NCBI GenBank assembly: GCA_013824645.1
Contig: PNOF01000004.1
Location: forward strand, 1-64,000
DNA: 64,000 nt
Direction of reading: 5' to 3'
Source: Syntrophus sp. (in: bacteria)
GTDB taxonomy: Bacteria > Desulfobacterota > Syntrophorhabdia > Syntrophorhabdales > Syntrophorhabdaceae
Below the pieces are notes generated by a model that was not told the DNA's origin, did no database searches, and saw only the letters and a list, made by a program, of their open reading frames with translations. Positions 1 to 7,980 of the stretch are shown in pieces (within the stretch, counting starts at the first letter, position 1; each line of letters starts with the position of its first letter). The translations under genes and the position numbers were made by a program.

Positions 1-441
1 AATATCGTCTGACAGCCGTAGTATGGAGCGAAAATTGAGGCCGGCCATGATGTTTACGGCCTCGTAGCTTCGATTGCCTGTCCTGCAATAAACAAAATAT
101 GTTTTGTTCCTGTCGAGTTTGCTCATCTCGCTGGTAAAATTATCGGCCCGGAAATTGATATTAACAGCGCCCTCGATATGACCGTCTGCAAATTCCTCGG
201 GAGTTCGTATGTCAAGGATAACAAAATTATTATTGTCCTTGTTCTTTTTAATGTATTCAAAAGCGTTTTGTGGTGTGAGGAGATCGACAACAATCTGTCT
301 ACCATCTCCTGACATGGCCTCCTGTCTGGTAAGTTTCTGTTGAGGACACCCGCAGACAAGGACCGTGCATATACATGCAACCGACAGAAGCGCGAGCATT
401 CCCATTGTATTTTTTCCTCTCTTTCCGGATACTGTTGTCAT
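1..441 (-). CDS. Rhodanese-like lipoprotein, 3' end cut by the window edge
   Basis: Reading from an ATG at 441 the frame stays open to the left edge, so the C-terminus is missing. An SD-like AGGAG lies about 7 bases upstream. The N-terminus has a hydrophobic stretch ending in a Cys (LVCGC), which fits a lipoprotein signal. A rhodanese domain follows: VILDIRTPEEFADGHIEGAVNI, then the active-site loop YCRTGNRS with the catalytic Cys. The family moves sulfane sulfur or acts as a single-domain sulfurtransferase in the envelope. An inner ATG at 405 is an alternative start. The substrate cannot be told. The next gene is divergent, at 583. Confidence 0.85.
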   Translation of the reverse strand, partial: MTTVSGKRGKNTMGMLALLSVACICTVLVCGCPQQKLTRQEAMSGDGRQIVVDLLTPQNAFEYIKKNKDNNNFVILDIRTPEEFADGHIEGAVNINFRADNFTSEMSKLDRNKTYFVYCRTGNRSYEAVNIMAGLNFRSILRLSDDI

Positions 442-582
442 TATATTTCTCCTCTATTATAGAGTAATTGCCGGGGACTATTCTGTCAAGGGATAGATTA
501 TTTCCTGGTCCTGTAACAAATGGGTTTAATGTTGACAGGGGCAAGCGTCTCCCTATACAATTCCCCTATCAGGAGGTGTACA

Positions 583-1122
583 ATGAAACATACCGCTGTG
601 TTGTTTTTCGCATTTCTCATGATTTTCTCAGGTACACATACTGCTTTTGCCGCCGGCCCTGATCTGTCGCTGGAATCCATCCAGGTCACACCAGCCAGTC
701 TCATATCGACCGCCGGGGCCACGCTCACCGTGGTTGTGAAGAACGTCGGCACCGGGCCGCACAAGATAGTCACCCTTTTCTTCGGTGGAGATGAAAAGGT
801 CCTCACGGCCTTCAATATTCCCATGCACAACAGCGGCGAACATGGTGTTCAAATCCCGGCTCTGGACGTAGATCAGAGCGCGCAGTTTACCTTCGATAAG
901 CAATCTACCCTTGCCGCGGGCACATATACGATACAGGCAAAGATCTGGCCCGCGAAACCATGGGCTGTGCTGCCTTCCGATCCGAAACAGGAAACCAACA
1001 TGAACAACAACATAAAGGATGTAACCTTCACAATAAAAGCGGCCCCTTCGAACCTGCCGAAAGGCGGAAGGACCCTGCACAAAATCCCGACAGGGCAGGC
1101 CCCCTCCAAACCGTTGGACTGA
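583..1122 (+). CDS. Secreted CARDB-domain protein
   Basis: The 179-residue product starts at the ATG preceded by AGGAGG at 571-576; the open frame extends upstream but without a matching ribosome site. The first 24 residues (MKHTAVLFFAFLMIF...AFA) form a clear signal peptide with an AxA cleavage site. The mature part begins DLSLESIQVTPA and has a beta-sandwich pattern (TLTVVVKNVGTG, later AGTYTIQAKIWP and ETNMNNNIKDVTFTIK) typical of CARDB adhesion-like domains. CARDB domains are extracellular or periplasmic binding modules with no enzymatic role. It stands alone between the divergent rhodanese gene and a noncoding repeat. Confidence 0.75.
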   Translation: MKHTAVLFFAFLMIFSGTHTAFAAGPDLSLESIQVTPASLISTAGATLTVVVKNVGTGPHKIVTLFFGGDEKVLTAFNIPMHNSGEHGVQIPALDVDQSAQFTFDKQSTLAAGTYTIQAKIWPAKPWAVLPSDPKQETNMNNNIKDVTFTIKAAPSNLPKGGRTLHKIPTGQAPSKPLD

Positions 1123-1157
1123 GAAGCAGCGCTCCTTAACGTATCCTTTTACGCGTC

Positions 1158-1282
1158 ATACCAATTCTAATTCATGCATATAATAAAGCTTTCTCATCGT
1201 CGGAAATCCTCACGTACTAAAAGTACGCTCCGGTTTCCTTCTCTTCGGCATCTTCATTCTATTTTTGACTTAGAATTGGTAT
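1158..1282. repeat. MITE-like noncoding element with 13-bp terminal inverted repeats
   Basis: The ends are perfect inverted repeats (ATACCAATTCTAA at 1158-1170, its reverse complement at 1270-1282). In the middle, CGTACT and AGTACG flank an AAA loop (1213-1227), embedded in a longer imperfect hairpin (GGAAA / TTTCC). No coding frame is convincing. The same architecture recurs at 37445-37569 and less clearly near 17395-17500. It fits a small non-autonomous mobile or palindromic repeat family; no transposase is seen here. Confidence 0.7.
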
Positions 1283-1345
1283 TATACCCCTTCGGGGCAC
1301 AGGTATCCTTTCACAGAGAAGACACAAGAGTACTACGGCCGCTCA

Positions 1346-1380
1346 ATTCCCTTGCATTTACCCTCCCCCTTTGATAGCAT
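1346..1380 (+). repeat. Direct repeat A, copy 1 (upstream of DUF1016 gene)
   Basis: 35 bp beginning ATTCCCTTGCATTTAC and ending CCTTTGATAGCAT. It matches 3677-3711 at 30 of 35 positions by eye, and weaker similarity (GAAAA..., GATGGG...) continues for about 40 bp beyond both copies. The copies precede two different genes, which suggests a shared 5' region duplicated or moved as a cassette. Confidence 0.7.
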
Positions 1381-1439
1381 TAGAAAAAGCAACATTTGGG
1401 ATGGGGGATATATGGGGAAAGCGGTGCAACGAGGAAATA

Positions 1440-2555
1440 TTGAGTAAGTCGAAGCTCACCTTTGCCGGGCTTGTCGATTCCATCAAGGCGGTTGATACGC
1501 AACTGGCGCAGCAGGCGAGCAAGGCCATCAACATCAGTTTGACCCTGAGAAACTGGCTGATCGGCATGTATATCGCGGAGTATGAACAGAACGGCAAAGA
1601 CCGTGCTTCCTACGGAGATAAGTTGCTCGAGAATCTCTCTTCCACGCTGTTTAACTATGGTTTGAGCAGAGTCGAAGAACGGGAACTGAGGCGGTACCGT
1701 CAGTTTTACCAGACCTATCCACAAATTCGGGAGTCGCTGACTCCCGAATTAAGACAGAAATTAGCGAGCCCTTTCGGGATTGCTACCCGTGAAAAGCGGG
1801 AGTCAGCGACTCCCGAAACCGCTATTTCCGGCAAGGAGTTGATCAACAGACTCACCTTCACCCACATCGCAGAACTTCTGAAATGCGATGATCCGCTCAA
1901 GCGCGTCTTCTACGAAGTCGAATGTATCCGGGGTAACTGGTCGGTGCGGGAATTGAAACGCCAGATAGCAACGCTTTACTATGAGCGGTCCGGCCTTTCC
2001 ACAAACAAAAAGAAGCTTGCCGAACTTGTTCAATCAAACGTCGAATCGGCGGAGCCGAAGCTGACCATCCGTGACCCATACATTTTCGAGTTCCTAGGTC
2101 TCAAGGCAAAAGAGGTTATGGGTGAATCGCACCTTGAAGATGCACTGCTGGACAAGTTGCAGGACTTTCTCCTTGAACTGGGCCACGGCTTCTGTTTTGA
2201 GGCCCGTCAGAAACGCATTCTCATCGGTTCCAAGAACTGCTTTGTCGATTTGGTTTTCTATCACAGAATTCTCAAATGCCACGTATTGATCGAGTTGAAG
2301 ATCGATGAGTTCAACCACGAGCACATAGGCCAGCTCAATACTTACGTAAGCTGGTTCAAGGAAAACATGATGGCTAAAGGCGACAATCCTCCCGTAGGAA
2401 TCCTCCTTTGCACCGCAAAAGACCATACCTTCGTCGAATACGCCCTTGCAGGCATGACCAATAAACTCTTTGTTTCAAAGTACCAGTTGGAATTGCCGAA
2501 GAAAGAGGAGATGGAGCTGTTTATCGCGGAGCAGATGAAAGAGGTGCAGGGGTAA
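1440..2555 (+). CDS. DUF1016 / YhcG-type PDDEXK nuclease
   Basis: The protein has the two-part layout of the DUF1016 (YhcG) family: a helical N-terminal domain (LTFAGLVDSIKAVD... LRNWLIGMYIAEYE) and a C-terminal PDDEXK-like nuclease domain (FVDLVFYHRIL, then LIELKID). With a TTG start at 1440, the candidate catalytic residues are about D270 and E285-x-K287. GAGGAA at 1431 supports that start; ATG 1401 and TTG 1371 are open alternatives without a clear ribosome site. The family is common in defence and R-M neighbourhoods; its role is not settled. Two copies of one palindrome sit in the linker between the domains. Its last 33 codons are repeated at 3548-3649, after the next gene. Confidence 0.85.
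   Translation: MSKSKLTFAGLVDSIKAVDTQLAQQASKAINISLTLRNWLIGMYIAEYEQNGKDRASYGDKLLENLSSTLFNYGLSRVEERELRRYRQFYQTYPQIRESLTPELRQKLASPFGIATREKRESATPETAISGKELINRLTFTHIAELLKCDDPLKRVFYEVECIRGNWSVRELKRQIATLYYERSGLSTNKKKLAELVQSNVESAEPKLTIRDPYIFEFLGLKAKEVMGESHLEDALLDKLQDFLLELGHGFCFEARQKRILIGSKNCFVDLVFYHRILKCHVLIELKIDEFNHEHIGQLNTYVSWFKENMMAKGDNPPVGILLCTAKDHTFVEYALAGMTNKLFVSKYQLELPKKEEMELFIAEQMKEVQG
1724..1750. repeat. Gene-internal palindrome 1 in DUF1016 gene
   Basis: Perfect 12-bp arms (AATTCGGGAGTC and reverse complement) around a 3-nt centre GCT, in the coding region for IRESLTPEL. The core is repeated in reverse orientation 69 bp downstream. Confidence 0.9.
1797..1815. repeat. Gene-internal palindrome 2 in DUF1016 gene
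   Basis: Perfect 8-bp arms (CGGGAGTC / GACTCCCG) around AGC, coding for RESATPE. The arms equal the inner arms of the palindrome at 1724-1750, and the centre is its reverse complement. The centres are 69 bp (23 codons) apart. Confidence 0.9.
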
Positions 2556-2591
2556 TGGGATGGTAGAGCCGAAGCGGAGATGTGATGAAAT

Positions 2592-2618
2592 TTTGAAGTC
2601 ACAAATTGTGACTTCAAA
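2592..2618. promoter_or_regulatory. 27-bp perfect palindrome upstream of the ORF6N gene, operator candidate
   Basis: Arms of 13 bp (TTTGAAGTCACAA and its reverse complement) flank a single A. It ends 17 bp before the ORF6N start codon and just before the AAGGA ribosome site at 2621. It could be an operator for a dimeric regulator, possibly the ORF6N protein itself, or a hairpin controlling translation. No T-run follows, so an intrinsic terminator is unlikely. Confidence 0.65.
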
Positions 2619-2635
2619 TCGTAAGGAAAAAAAGT

Positions 2636-3535
2636 ATGGGCGGTAATACACTGGTAAGAAGCGAAGAAATCCGGAACAGGATTCACACCATTCGTGGCGT
2701 TCAAGTCATGTTGGATAAGGATTTGGCCGTTTTCTATGGCGTAAAACCCATCAGATTGCGAGAGCAGGTTAAAAGAAATATCAAACGTTTCCCTGTTGAT
2801 TTTATGTTTCAGCTTACGGAGAAAGAGGCCGAACTTATGGTATCGCAAAATGCGATACCATCAAAGCAATCCCTGGGCGGTTCCATGCCTTACGCTTTCA
2901 CGGAACAGGGGGTAGCAGCTATTTCTGCGGTGCTTACGAGCGAGAGGGCCATTATAGTCAACATCCAGATCATGCGGGCCTTTGTAGCCATGCGCCGGTT
3001 TATCGCCGTTAACGCTGAAGTGTTTCAACGCCTCGACGCTGTTGAAAGGAGACAGATTGAGGACAAGGTAGATGCTGATCATAAGTTTGAGCAGATATTC
3101 AATGCCATAGAGGAACAGAGCATAAAGCCAAAACAGGGTATCTTTTTTGAAGGGCAGGTTTTTGATGCTCATCAGTTTATCTCCGACTTGATTCGCACCG
3201 CCAGGAAATCAATTATTGTAATCGATAATTACATCGACGATACGGTATTGACGCTTCTTTCCAAGGCCGATAAGAAGGTAGCAATCACCATTCTCACAAA
3301 GACCGTTTCCAAACAGCTCGCCCTTGATGTAAAGAAATATAATGATCAATACCCGGCAATCACGATAAAAGAATTCCGTAACTCTCATGACAGGTTCTTC
3401 ATTATCGACGACAAAACCGTGTATCATTTCGGCGCATCTTTGAAAGACCTGGGCAAGAAATGGTTCGCCTTTTCCCGCTTCGATAAGGATGTCTTCAAGC
3501 TTCTGGAGAGACTGGAAGGGATGGTTGGTGAGTAG
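2636..3535 (+). CDS. ORF6N-domain protein with C-terminal PLD-like region
   Basis: A 299-residue protein. The N-terminal ORF6N domain (VRSEEIRNRIHTIRGVQVML... LREQVKRNIKRFP... MPYAFTEQGVAAISAVL) is a DNA-binding module known from phage antirepressor-like proteins. The C-terminal half (from about residue 175) contains ARKSIIVIDNYID and HDRFFIID near residue 251, the pattern of a phospholipase D-like fold, although the second HxK motif of a full PLD enzyme is not evident. AAGGA precedes the ATG. The gene is wedged between the DUF1016 gene and a copy of that gene's 3' tail. A perfect palindrome lies inside the ORF6N domain at codons 68-75. Likely role: regulator or effector tied to the neighbouring restriction-type genes. 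Confidence 0.85.
   Translation: MGGNTLVRSEEIRNRIHTIRGVQVMLDKDLAVFYGVKPIRLREQVKRNIKRFPVDFMFQLTEKEAELMVSQNAIPSKQSLGGSMPYAFTEQGVAAISAVLTSERAIIVNIQIMRAFVAMRRFIAVNAEVFQRLDAVERRQIEDKVDADHKFEQIFNAIEEQSIKPKQGIFFEGQVFDAHQFISDLIRTARKSIIVIDNYIDDTVLTLLSKADKKVAITILTKTVSKQLALDVKKYNDQYPAITIKEFRNSHDRFFIIDDKTVYHFGASLKDLGKKWFAFSRFDKDVFKLLERLEGMVGE
2837..2861. repeat. Gene-internal palindrome in ORF6N gene
   Basis: Perfect 11-bp arms (ATGGTATCGCA and reverse complement) around AAA, coding for MVSQNAIPS, directly before the conserved PYAFTEQG motif. The core GCAAAATGC resembles the ACAAAATGT core of the palindromes in both BroN genes. Confidence 0.9.
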
Positions 3536-3547
3536 GGGTAGAGGAAA

Positions 3548-3649
3548 ATGACGAACAAACTTTTCGTTTCCAAATACCAGTTGGAATTGCCGAAGAAAGA
3601 GGAAATGGAGCGGTTTGTCGCGGAGCAGATGAAAAAGGTACAGGAGTGA
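3548..3649 (+). pseudogene. Duplicated 3' tail of the DUF1016 gene
   Basis: These 34 codons (MTNKLFVSKYQLELPKK...KKVQE stop) match the last 33 residues and the stop of the DUF1016 product at all but five residues. There is no room for the rest of the gene. The fragment is a duplication scar marking the end of the cassette that carries the ORF6N gene. A second copy of direct repeat A follows at 3677. Confidence 0.85.
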
Positions 3650-3676
3650 AGGAACCAACCGTCATGGACATTCCAT

Positions 3677-3711
3677 ATTCCCTTGCATTTACAGCCGGCC
3701 TTTGATAGCAT
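3677..3711 (+). repeat. Direct repeat A, copy 2 (upstream of PLD-helicase gene)
   Basis: 30 of 35 bases match 1346-1380. It lies after the DUF1016 tail fragment and before the helicase gene, giving the order A, DUF1016, ORF6N, DUF1016 tail, A', helicase. Confidence 0.7.
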
Positions 3712-3794
3712 GTTGAAAACAATGTTTTTTGAGATGGGAAAGATGGGCGAAGCCTGTACTTCAAAACCATAGCCCAATACTGCCATGAGGTGTC

Positions 3795-6700
3795 GTGAAT
3801 ACTGATCTGACTTTTATCACGAACGAAAAAGGACAAAACCTCAAGAGTCGCTTTGAAACGCTCATAAAAGACACTCGTTTTTTCGATTGTCTCGTCGGTT
3901 ATTTCTACACCAGCGGTTTTTTTAATATCTATAAACCTCTCGAAAGCACAGAACGAATAAGGGTGTTGATCGGTATCAGTACAGATCGGCGCACCTTTGA
4001 TTTAATTGAAAAAGCGAAAGAGCCCTATCAGGCGGAACTTAAGCTTTCTCATGCTGAAGCCAAGGAGAAACTCGAAGGCGAAATAGAACAGGAGTTTGAG
4101 TATTCCGAGGATAACCAAAACATCGAGGAAGGGGTAGAGAAATTTATAGAATGGATACGTGACAAAAAGCTCCAGATAAGGGCTTATCCTTCAGATAAAA
4201 TCCACGCAAAGGTCTATATTATGACTTTTGCAGAAGATGACCGCGATGCGGGCCGTGTGATTACCGGTTCCAGCAATTTCACTCAAGCAGGGTTTGTCGA
4301 CAATCTGGAATTTAACGTGGAGTTAAAAAACCGGGCCGACTACAACTTTGCACTCGACAAGTTCAATGAACTGTGGGCCGATTCCGTCGATGTCGGCGAA
4401 AAATACATCGAGACCATCAAGACAAAAACATGGCTCAATCAGAATGTTACCCCCTATGAACTATACCTGAAATTCCTTTATGAGTATTTCAAGGACGAAC
4501 TCAACCTCACAGGTGAGACTTCTACCCGCTACCTGCCCGAAGACTTCAAGCAATTGGAATATCAGGAACAAGCCGTTCTTAACGCAAAGAAGATTCTTAT
4601 GGAATATTGGGGTGTCTTCATCTCCGATGTTGTTGGTCTCGGGAAAACGTACATTGCGGCCATGCTTGCCGGTCAGCTTGAGGGCAGGACCCTTGTGATT
4701 GCCCCGCCAGTTTTGCTCGACAAGAATAATCCCGGCTCGTGGTACAATGTCATGTCAGATTTTCGCGTCTCCTTCGATAGCGAATCAATCGGCCGGCTCG
4801 ACGATCTGCTGAAGAAAGGCGTTGAGAAGTATACCAACATCATTATTGATGAAGCCCATCGTTTCCGTACGGAGTCAAATGTAACATACGAGAAGTTGGC
4901 TGAGATATGCCGGGGGAAACGAGTGATTCTCGTCACTGCAACGCCCTATAACAATTCACCGCGAGATATTCTGAGTCAGATCAAGCTCTTTCAAAATGCC
5001 AAAAAAAGCATGATCCCAAACCTCCCCAACCTTGAAGCCTTTTTTGCCGGACTGGAAAAGAAACTGAAGAAACTTGACCGGCAGAAGGACCGCGAGGAAT
5101 TTATTGCAACAGTCAAGACAAATGCCAAAGAAATACGGGAAAGGGTATTGAAGTACCTTATGGTCCGCCGCACAAGGACGGAGATATTGAACTATTTTCC
5201 AGGGGACCTCGAACGACAGAAACTAAGATTCCCCGATGTGGAAGCCCCATCACCTCTTTTTTATGAGCTTGATGCTCATGAAGATGCGATCTTCAGCCGG
5301 ACCATAGAGCTTATTGCTCAGCGTTTCAAGTATATCCGTTACACGCCGATGCTCTATCTCAAAGAAAAGGTTGACCAACTCGAAAAACAGTCCCAGATCA
5401 ACATGATGAGTTTTATGAGAATTCTTCTTGTAAAGCGCCTTGAAAGCAGTTTTCATGCCTTCAGAAACTCAATTGACCGCTTCATCGGCTCCTATGAGAG
5501 ATTCATCCAGGAATACGACAAAGGCAGGGTATATCTCAGCAAGAAACATGCAAATAAGATATTCGATCTGCTGGAAAACGACGATGATGAGGCCATACAA
5601 CTGCTCATCGATGAAGGCAAAGCACAGGAATACAAAGCCTCTGACTTTAAAGATGATTTCCGACCGGCCCTGCAGAATGATCTTGATATCCTTAAAGAAG
5701 TCCGTGAAATGTGGTCGTCGATTACAAGAGACCCCAAGCTGCTGACCTTTCTGAAAGAGCTTCAAGAAAACCCGATCCTCAAAAAGAATAAACTTATTAT
5801 CTTCACAGAATCAAAAGAGACAGCCACGTACCTCGCGAACAATATTGATTCACACCTGAAAGGCTCTGTTCTTTCCTATCATGGTTCTTCCGGCGAAGAC
5901 GTGAGAGACAAGGTGATCGATAACTTCGACGCAAAGGTGCGGCATAAAAAAGACGATTACCGTATACTGGTCTCTACTGAGGTGCTCTCCGAAGGCGTCA
6001 ACCTTCACCGTGCCAATGTGGTTATCAACTATGACATCCCATGGAATCCGACACGCATGATGCAGCGCGTGGGACGGATAAACCGTGTCGATACGGCTTT
6101 TGACAAGATATATACCTTCAACTTTTTCCCCACGAAACAATCCAATGATCAGATCAAGCTCAAAGAGGCAGCAGAGGCTAAGATCAATGCCTTCCTGACC
6201 CTTCTTGGCGGGGATGCAGCGCTTCTTACAGAGGGAGAACCCATCGGCTCTCACGAGCTTTTCAACCGCCTTTTGAGCGTGCAATCAATTACCGGTGAAG
6301 ATAACGGCGAAGAGAGTGAGTTGAAGTACCTGCACCTCATCAAAACGATCCGTGATAAAGACCCCAATCTATTTGCGGCGATTAAACGTTTGCCGAAGAA
6401 GGCCCGCAGCGCACGCGAAAGCCAGGAACATCAAAAGCAACTCCTGACCTATTTCCGGCGCGACAAACTCCAGAAATTTTTTATTGCTGTCGATCTGGAC
6501 GAAGACGCTCAAGAACTTGATTTTCTTTCTGCCGCAAAGCTTCTTGAAACAACGCCCGAGATCGCCCGCAGTAAGACTAGCCCTGATTATTATGATCTGC
6601 TCGACAAAAACAAGGAGGCTTTCATCTTTACCACCACCGAAGGCATTCTTGAATCGGCATCTCGTGGTGGTCGAGACAGCGCAACACAGCTTTACCGTAT

Positions 6701-6992
6701 TCTGAAGGTGGTAATGAAGGATAGCCGTCGGCTCACGGAAGACCAGGAAGCATACATCAAAAGGGTGATGTTCAGGCTTGATGAGGGGGCGCTCCCCAAA
6801 CAGACCGCAAAAGAAGCGCTTAAGGTAGTCAATGATCTGAAAGGCGAAGCCATGACCAATTCGCTTAAGATACTTGGCGCTTTGCAATCATCTATCCCGG
6901 CAGGGCTCCTGGAAGGACATCGAGCCGGGCAGGTGGGTGCGCGCACGGGCAGACGGGAAGTGGTCCTGTCGCTTTATCTGGCTGAAACATAG
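3795..6992 (+). CDS. PLD-nuclease / SF2 helicase fusion protein
   Basis: 1065 residues starting at GTG after GAGG. The N-terminal phospholipase D-like domain shows HAKVYIM near residue 136 and GSSN near 157, the pattern of PLD-type nucleases. An SF2 helicase follows: GLGKT (Walker A) near 280, IIIDEAH near 350, TATPYNN near 378, and a C-terminal helicase domain with EVLSEGVNLHRA and QRVGRINRVD near 757. This layout is known from restriction-like and defence loci, where the motor moves on DNA and the PLD domain cuts it. It stands 10 bp before a BroN gene and about 1 kb before a large methyltransferase, so it may be the motor/nuclease subunit of that system. It is not an HsdR: no PDDEXK domain is seen. 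Confidence 0.85.
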   Translation: MNTDLTFITNEKGQNLKSRFETLIKDTRFFDCLVGYFYTSGFFNIYKPLESTERIRVLIGISTDRRTFDLIEKAKEPYQAELKLSHAEAKEKLEGEIEQEFEYSEDNQNIEEGVEKFIEWIRDKKLQIRAYPSDKIHAKVYIMTFAEDDRDAGRVITGSSNFTQAGFVDNLEFNVELKNRADYNFALDKFNELWADSVDVGEKYIETIKTKTWLNQNVTPYELYLKFLYEYFKDELNLTGETSTRYLPEDFKQLEYQEQAVLNAKKILMEYWGVFISDVVGLGKTYIAAMLAGQLEGRTLVIAPPVLLDKNNPGSWYNVMSDFRVSFDSESIGRLDDLLKKGVEKYTNIIIDEAHRFRTESNVTYEKLAEICRGKRVILVTATPYNNSPRDILSQIKLFQNAKKSMIPNLPNLEAFFAGLEKKLKKLDRQKDREEFIATVKTNAKEIRERVLKYLMVRRTRTEILNYFPGDLERQKLRFPDVEAPSPLFYELDAHEDAIFSRTIELIAQRFKYIRYTPMLYLKEKVDQLEKQSQINMMSFMRILLVKRLESSFHAFRNSIDRFIGSYERFIQEYDKGRVYLSKKHANKIFDLLENDDDEAIQLLIDEGKAQEYKASDFKDDFRPALQNDLDILKEVREMWSSITRDPKLLTFLKELQENPILKKNKLIIFTESKETATYLANNIDSHLKGSVLSYHGSSGEDVRDKVIDNFDAKVRHKKDDYRILVSTEVLSEGVNLHRANVVINYDIPWNPTRMMQRVGRINRVDTAFDKIYTFNFFPTKQSNDQIKLKEAAEAKINAFLTLLGGDAALLTEGEPIGSHELFNRLLSVQSITGEDNGEESELKYLHLIKTIRDKDPNLFAAIKRLPKKARSARESQEHQKQLLTYFRRDKLQKFFIAVDLDEDAQELDFLSAAKLLETTPEIARSKTSPDYYDLLDKNKEAFIFTTTEGILESASRGGRDSATQLYRILKVVMKDSRRLTEDQEAYIKRVMFRLDEGALPKQTAKEALKVVNDLKGEAMTNSLKILGALQSSIPAGLLEGHRAGQVGARTGRREVVLSLYLAET

Positions 6993-7002
6993 GGGGATAA
7001 GT

Positions 7003-7857
7003 ATGGAAGAAACCAAAATCGCACTATTCAAAGGCAAAGAGATTCGTAAAGTTCTTTATGAAAATGATTGGTGGTTCTCAATCGTCGATGTATGTGCTGT
7101 GTTGACCGACAGTGCGGATGCGGGAGCATACTGGCGGAAGTTGAAACAGAGACTCAACGAAGAAGGGGGCGAAGTCGTGACATTTTGTCACGGGTTGAAG
7201 TTGCTTGCCCCGGACGGCAAGTTCAGAGAAACAGACTGCGTCAACGCCGAAGGAATTTTTCGGATCATCCAGTCAATCCCTTCTCCAAAAGCTGAACCCT
7301 TCAAGCGCTGGCTGGCTAAAGTTGGCTATGAGCGCGTTCAGGAGATAGAAGACCCAGAATTGGCAACAAGAAGGACCCGGCTCCTCTACAAGCTCAAAGG
7401 GTATTCTGATGACTGGATAGAAAAGAGAATGCGGGGCATTGCAATCCGTGAAGAACTTACCGATGAATGGCAGAACCGTGGAGCGCAGGAAAAGAAGGAC
7501 TATGAGATTCTTACCGCTGAAATATCCAAGGCCGCCTTTGGGCTGACACCCACGGAATACAAGAAACATAAGGGTTTAAAGCGCGAGAACCTCCGTGATC
7601 ACATGGATGATTTTGAACTTATCTTTAACATGCTCAGTGAACGTTCCACAACAGAGATCCACCGTACTGAAGATTCGCAGGGCATCAAGAAGCTGAAAGA
7701 AGATGCGAAAGCGGGCGGCAATATCGCAGGAAATGCCCGAAAACAGTTAGAAAAGAGACTCGGCAGACCCATTGTTTCCAAGACTAACTATTTGAGAAAA
7801 CCAGAGGAACAAAAAAAACTGCCTGAAAAAAAGAAGAATAACCCTACAGGGCGCTAA
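7003..7857 (+). CDS. BroN-domain protein (phage antirepressor-like), copy 1
   Basis: 284 residues from the ATG that follows AGGGGG; an upstream in-frame start at 6874 would overlap the helicase gene and is rejected. The N-terminal Bro-N domain runs IALFKGKEIRKVLYENDWWFSIVDVCAVL... IIQSIPSPKAEPFKRWLAKVGYERVQE. The C-terminal half (YEILTAEISKAAFGLTPTEYKKHKG... LRDHMDDFELIFNMLSE) is the usual partner of bacterial BroN proteins; the basic Lys-rich tail fits DNA contact. BroN proteins bind DNA; the cellular role of this subgroup is unknown. It sits between the helicase and the methylase, suggesting a link to the restriction-type system. A palindrome lies at codons 58-64. A second copy is at 15245. 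Confidence 0.85.
   Translation: MEETKIALFKGKEIRKVLYENDWWFSIVDVCAVLTDSADAGAYWRKLKQRLNEEGGEVVTFCHGLKLLAPDGKFRETDCVNAEGIFRIIQSIPSPKAEPFKRWLAKVGYERVQEIEDPELATRRTRLLYKLKGYSDDWIEKRMRGIAIREELTDEWQNRGAQEKKDYEILTAEISKAAFGLTPTEYKKHKGLKRENLRDHMDDFELIFNMLSERSTTEIHRTEDSQGIKKLKEDAKAGGNIAGNARKQLEKRLGRPIVSKTNYLRKPEEQKKLPEKKKNNPTGR
7176..7192. repeat. Gene-internal palindrome in BroN gene 1
   Basis: Perfect 7-bp arms (CGTGACA and reverse complement) around TTT, coding for VVTFCHG. On the minus strand the core reads ACAAAATGT, identical to the core in BroN gene 2 at the same codons, while the outer bases differ but still pair. Confidence 0.85.
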
Positions 7858-7980
7858 AAAGAGAATAAAAAAAGAAGGCATTGCCGCGGGACGGAACCCT
7901 TTGGTTTGCCTCCTATCGTGATTATGCAAAAAGTGTAATAGGATACGATAAAAAAGTCAATGAATTTAAAAGGCTGACAC

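Noticed and set aside
2636-3535. Invertible switch at the palindromes in ORF6N/BroN genes
   Set aside because: Arms are short and the loop is only three bases, so inversion would change almost nothing.
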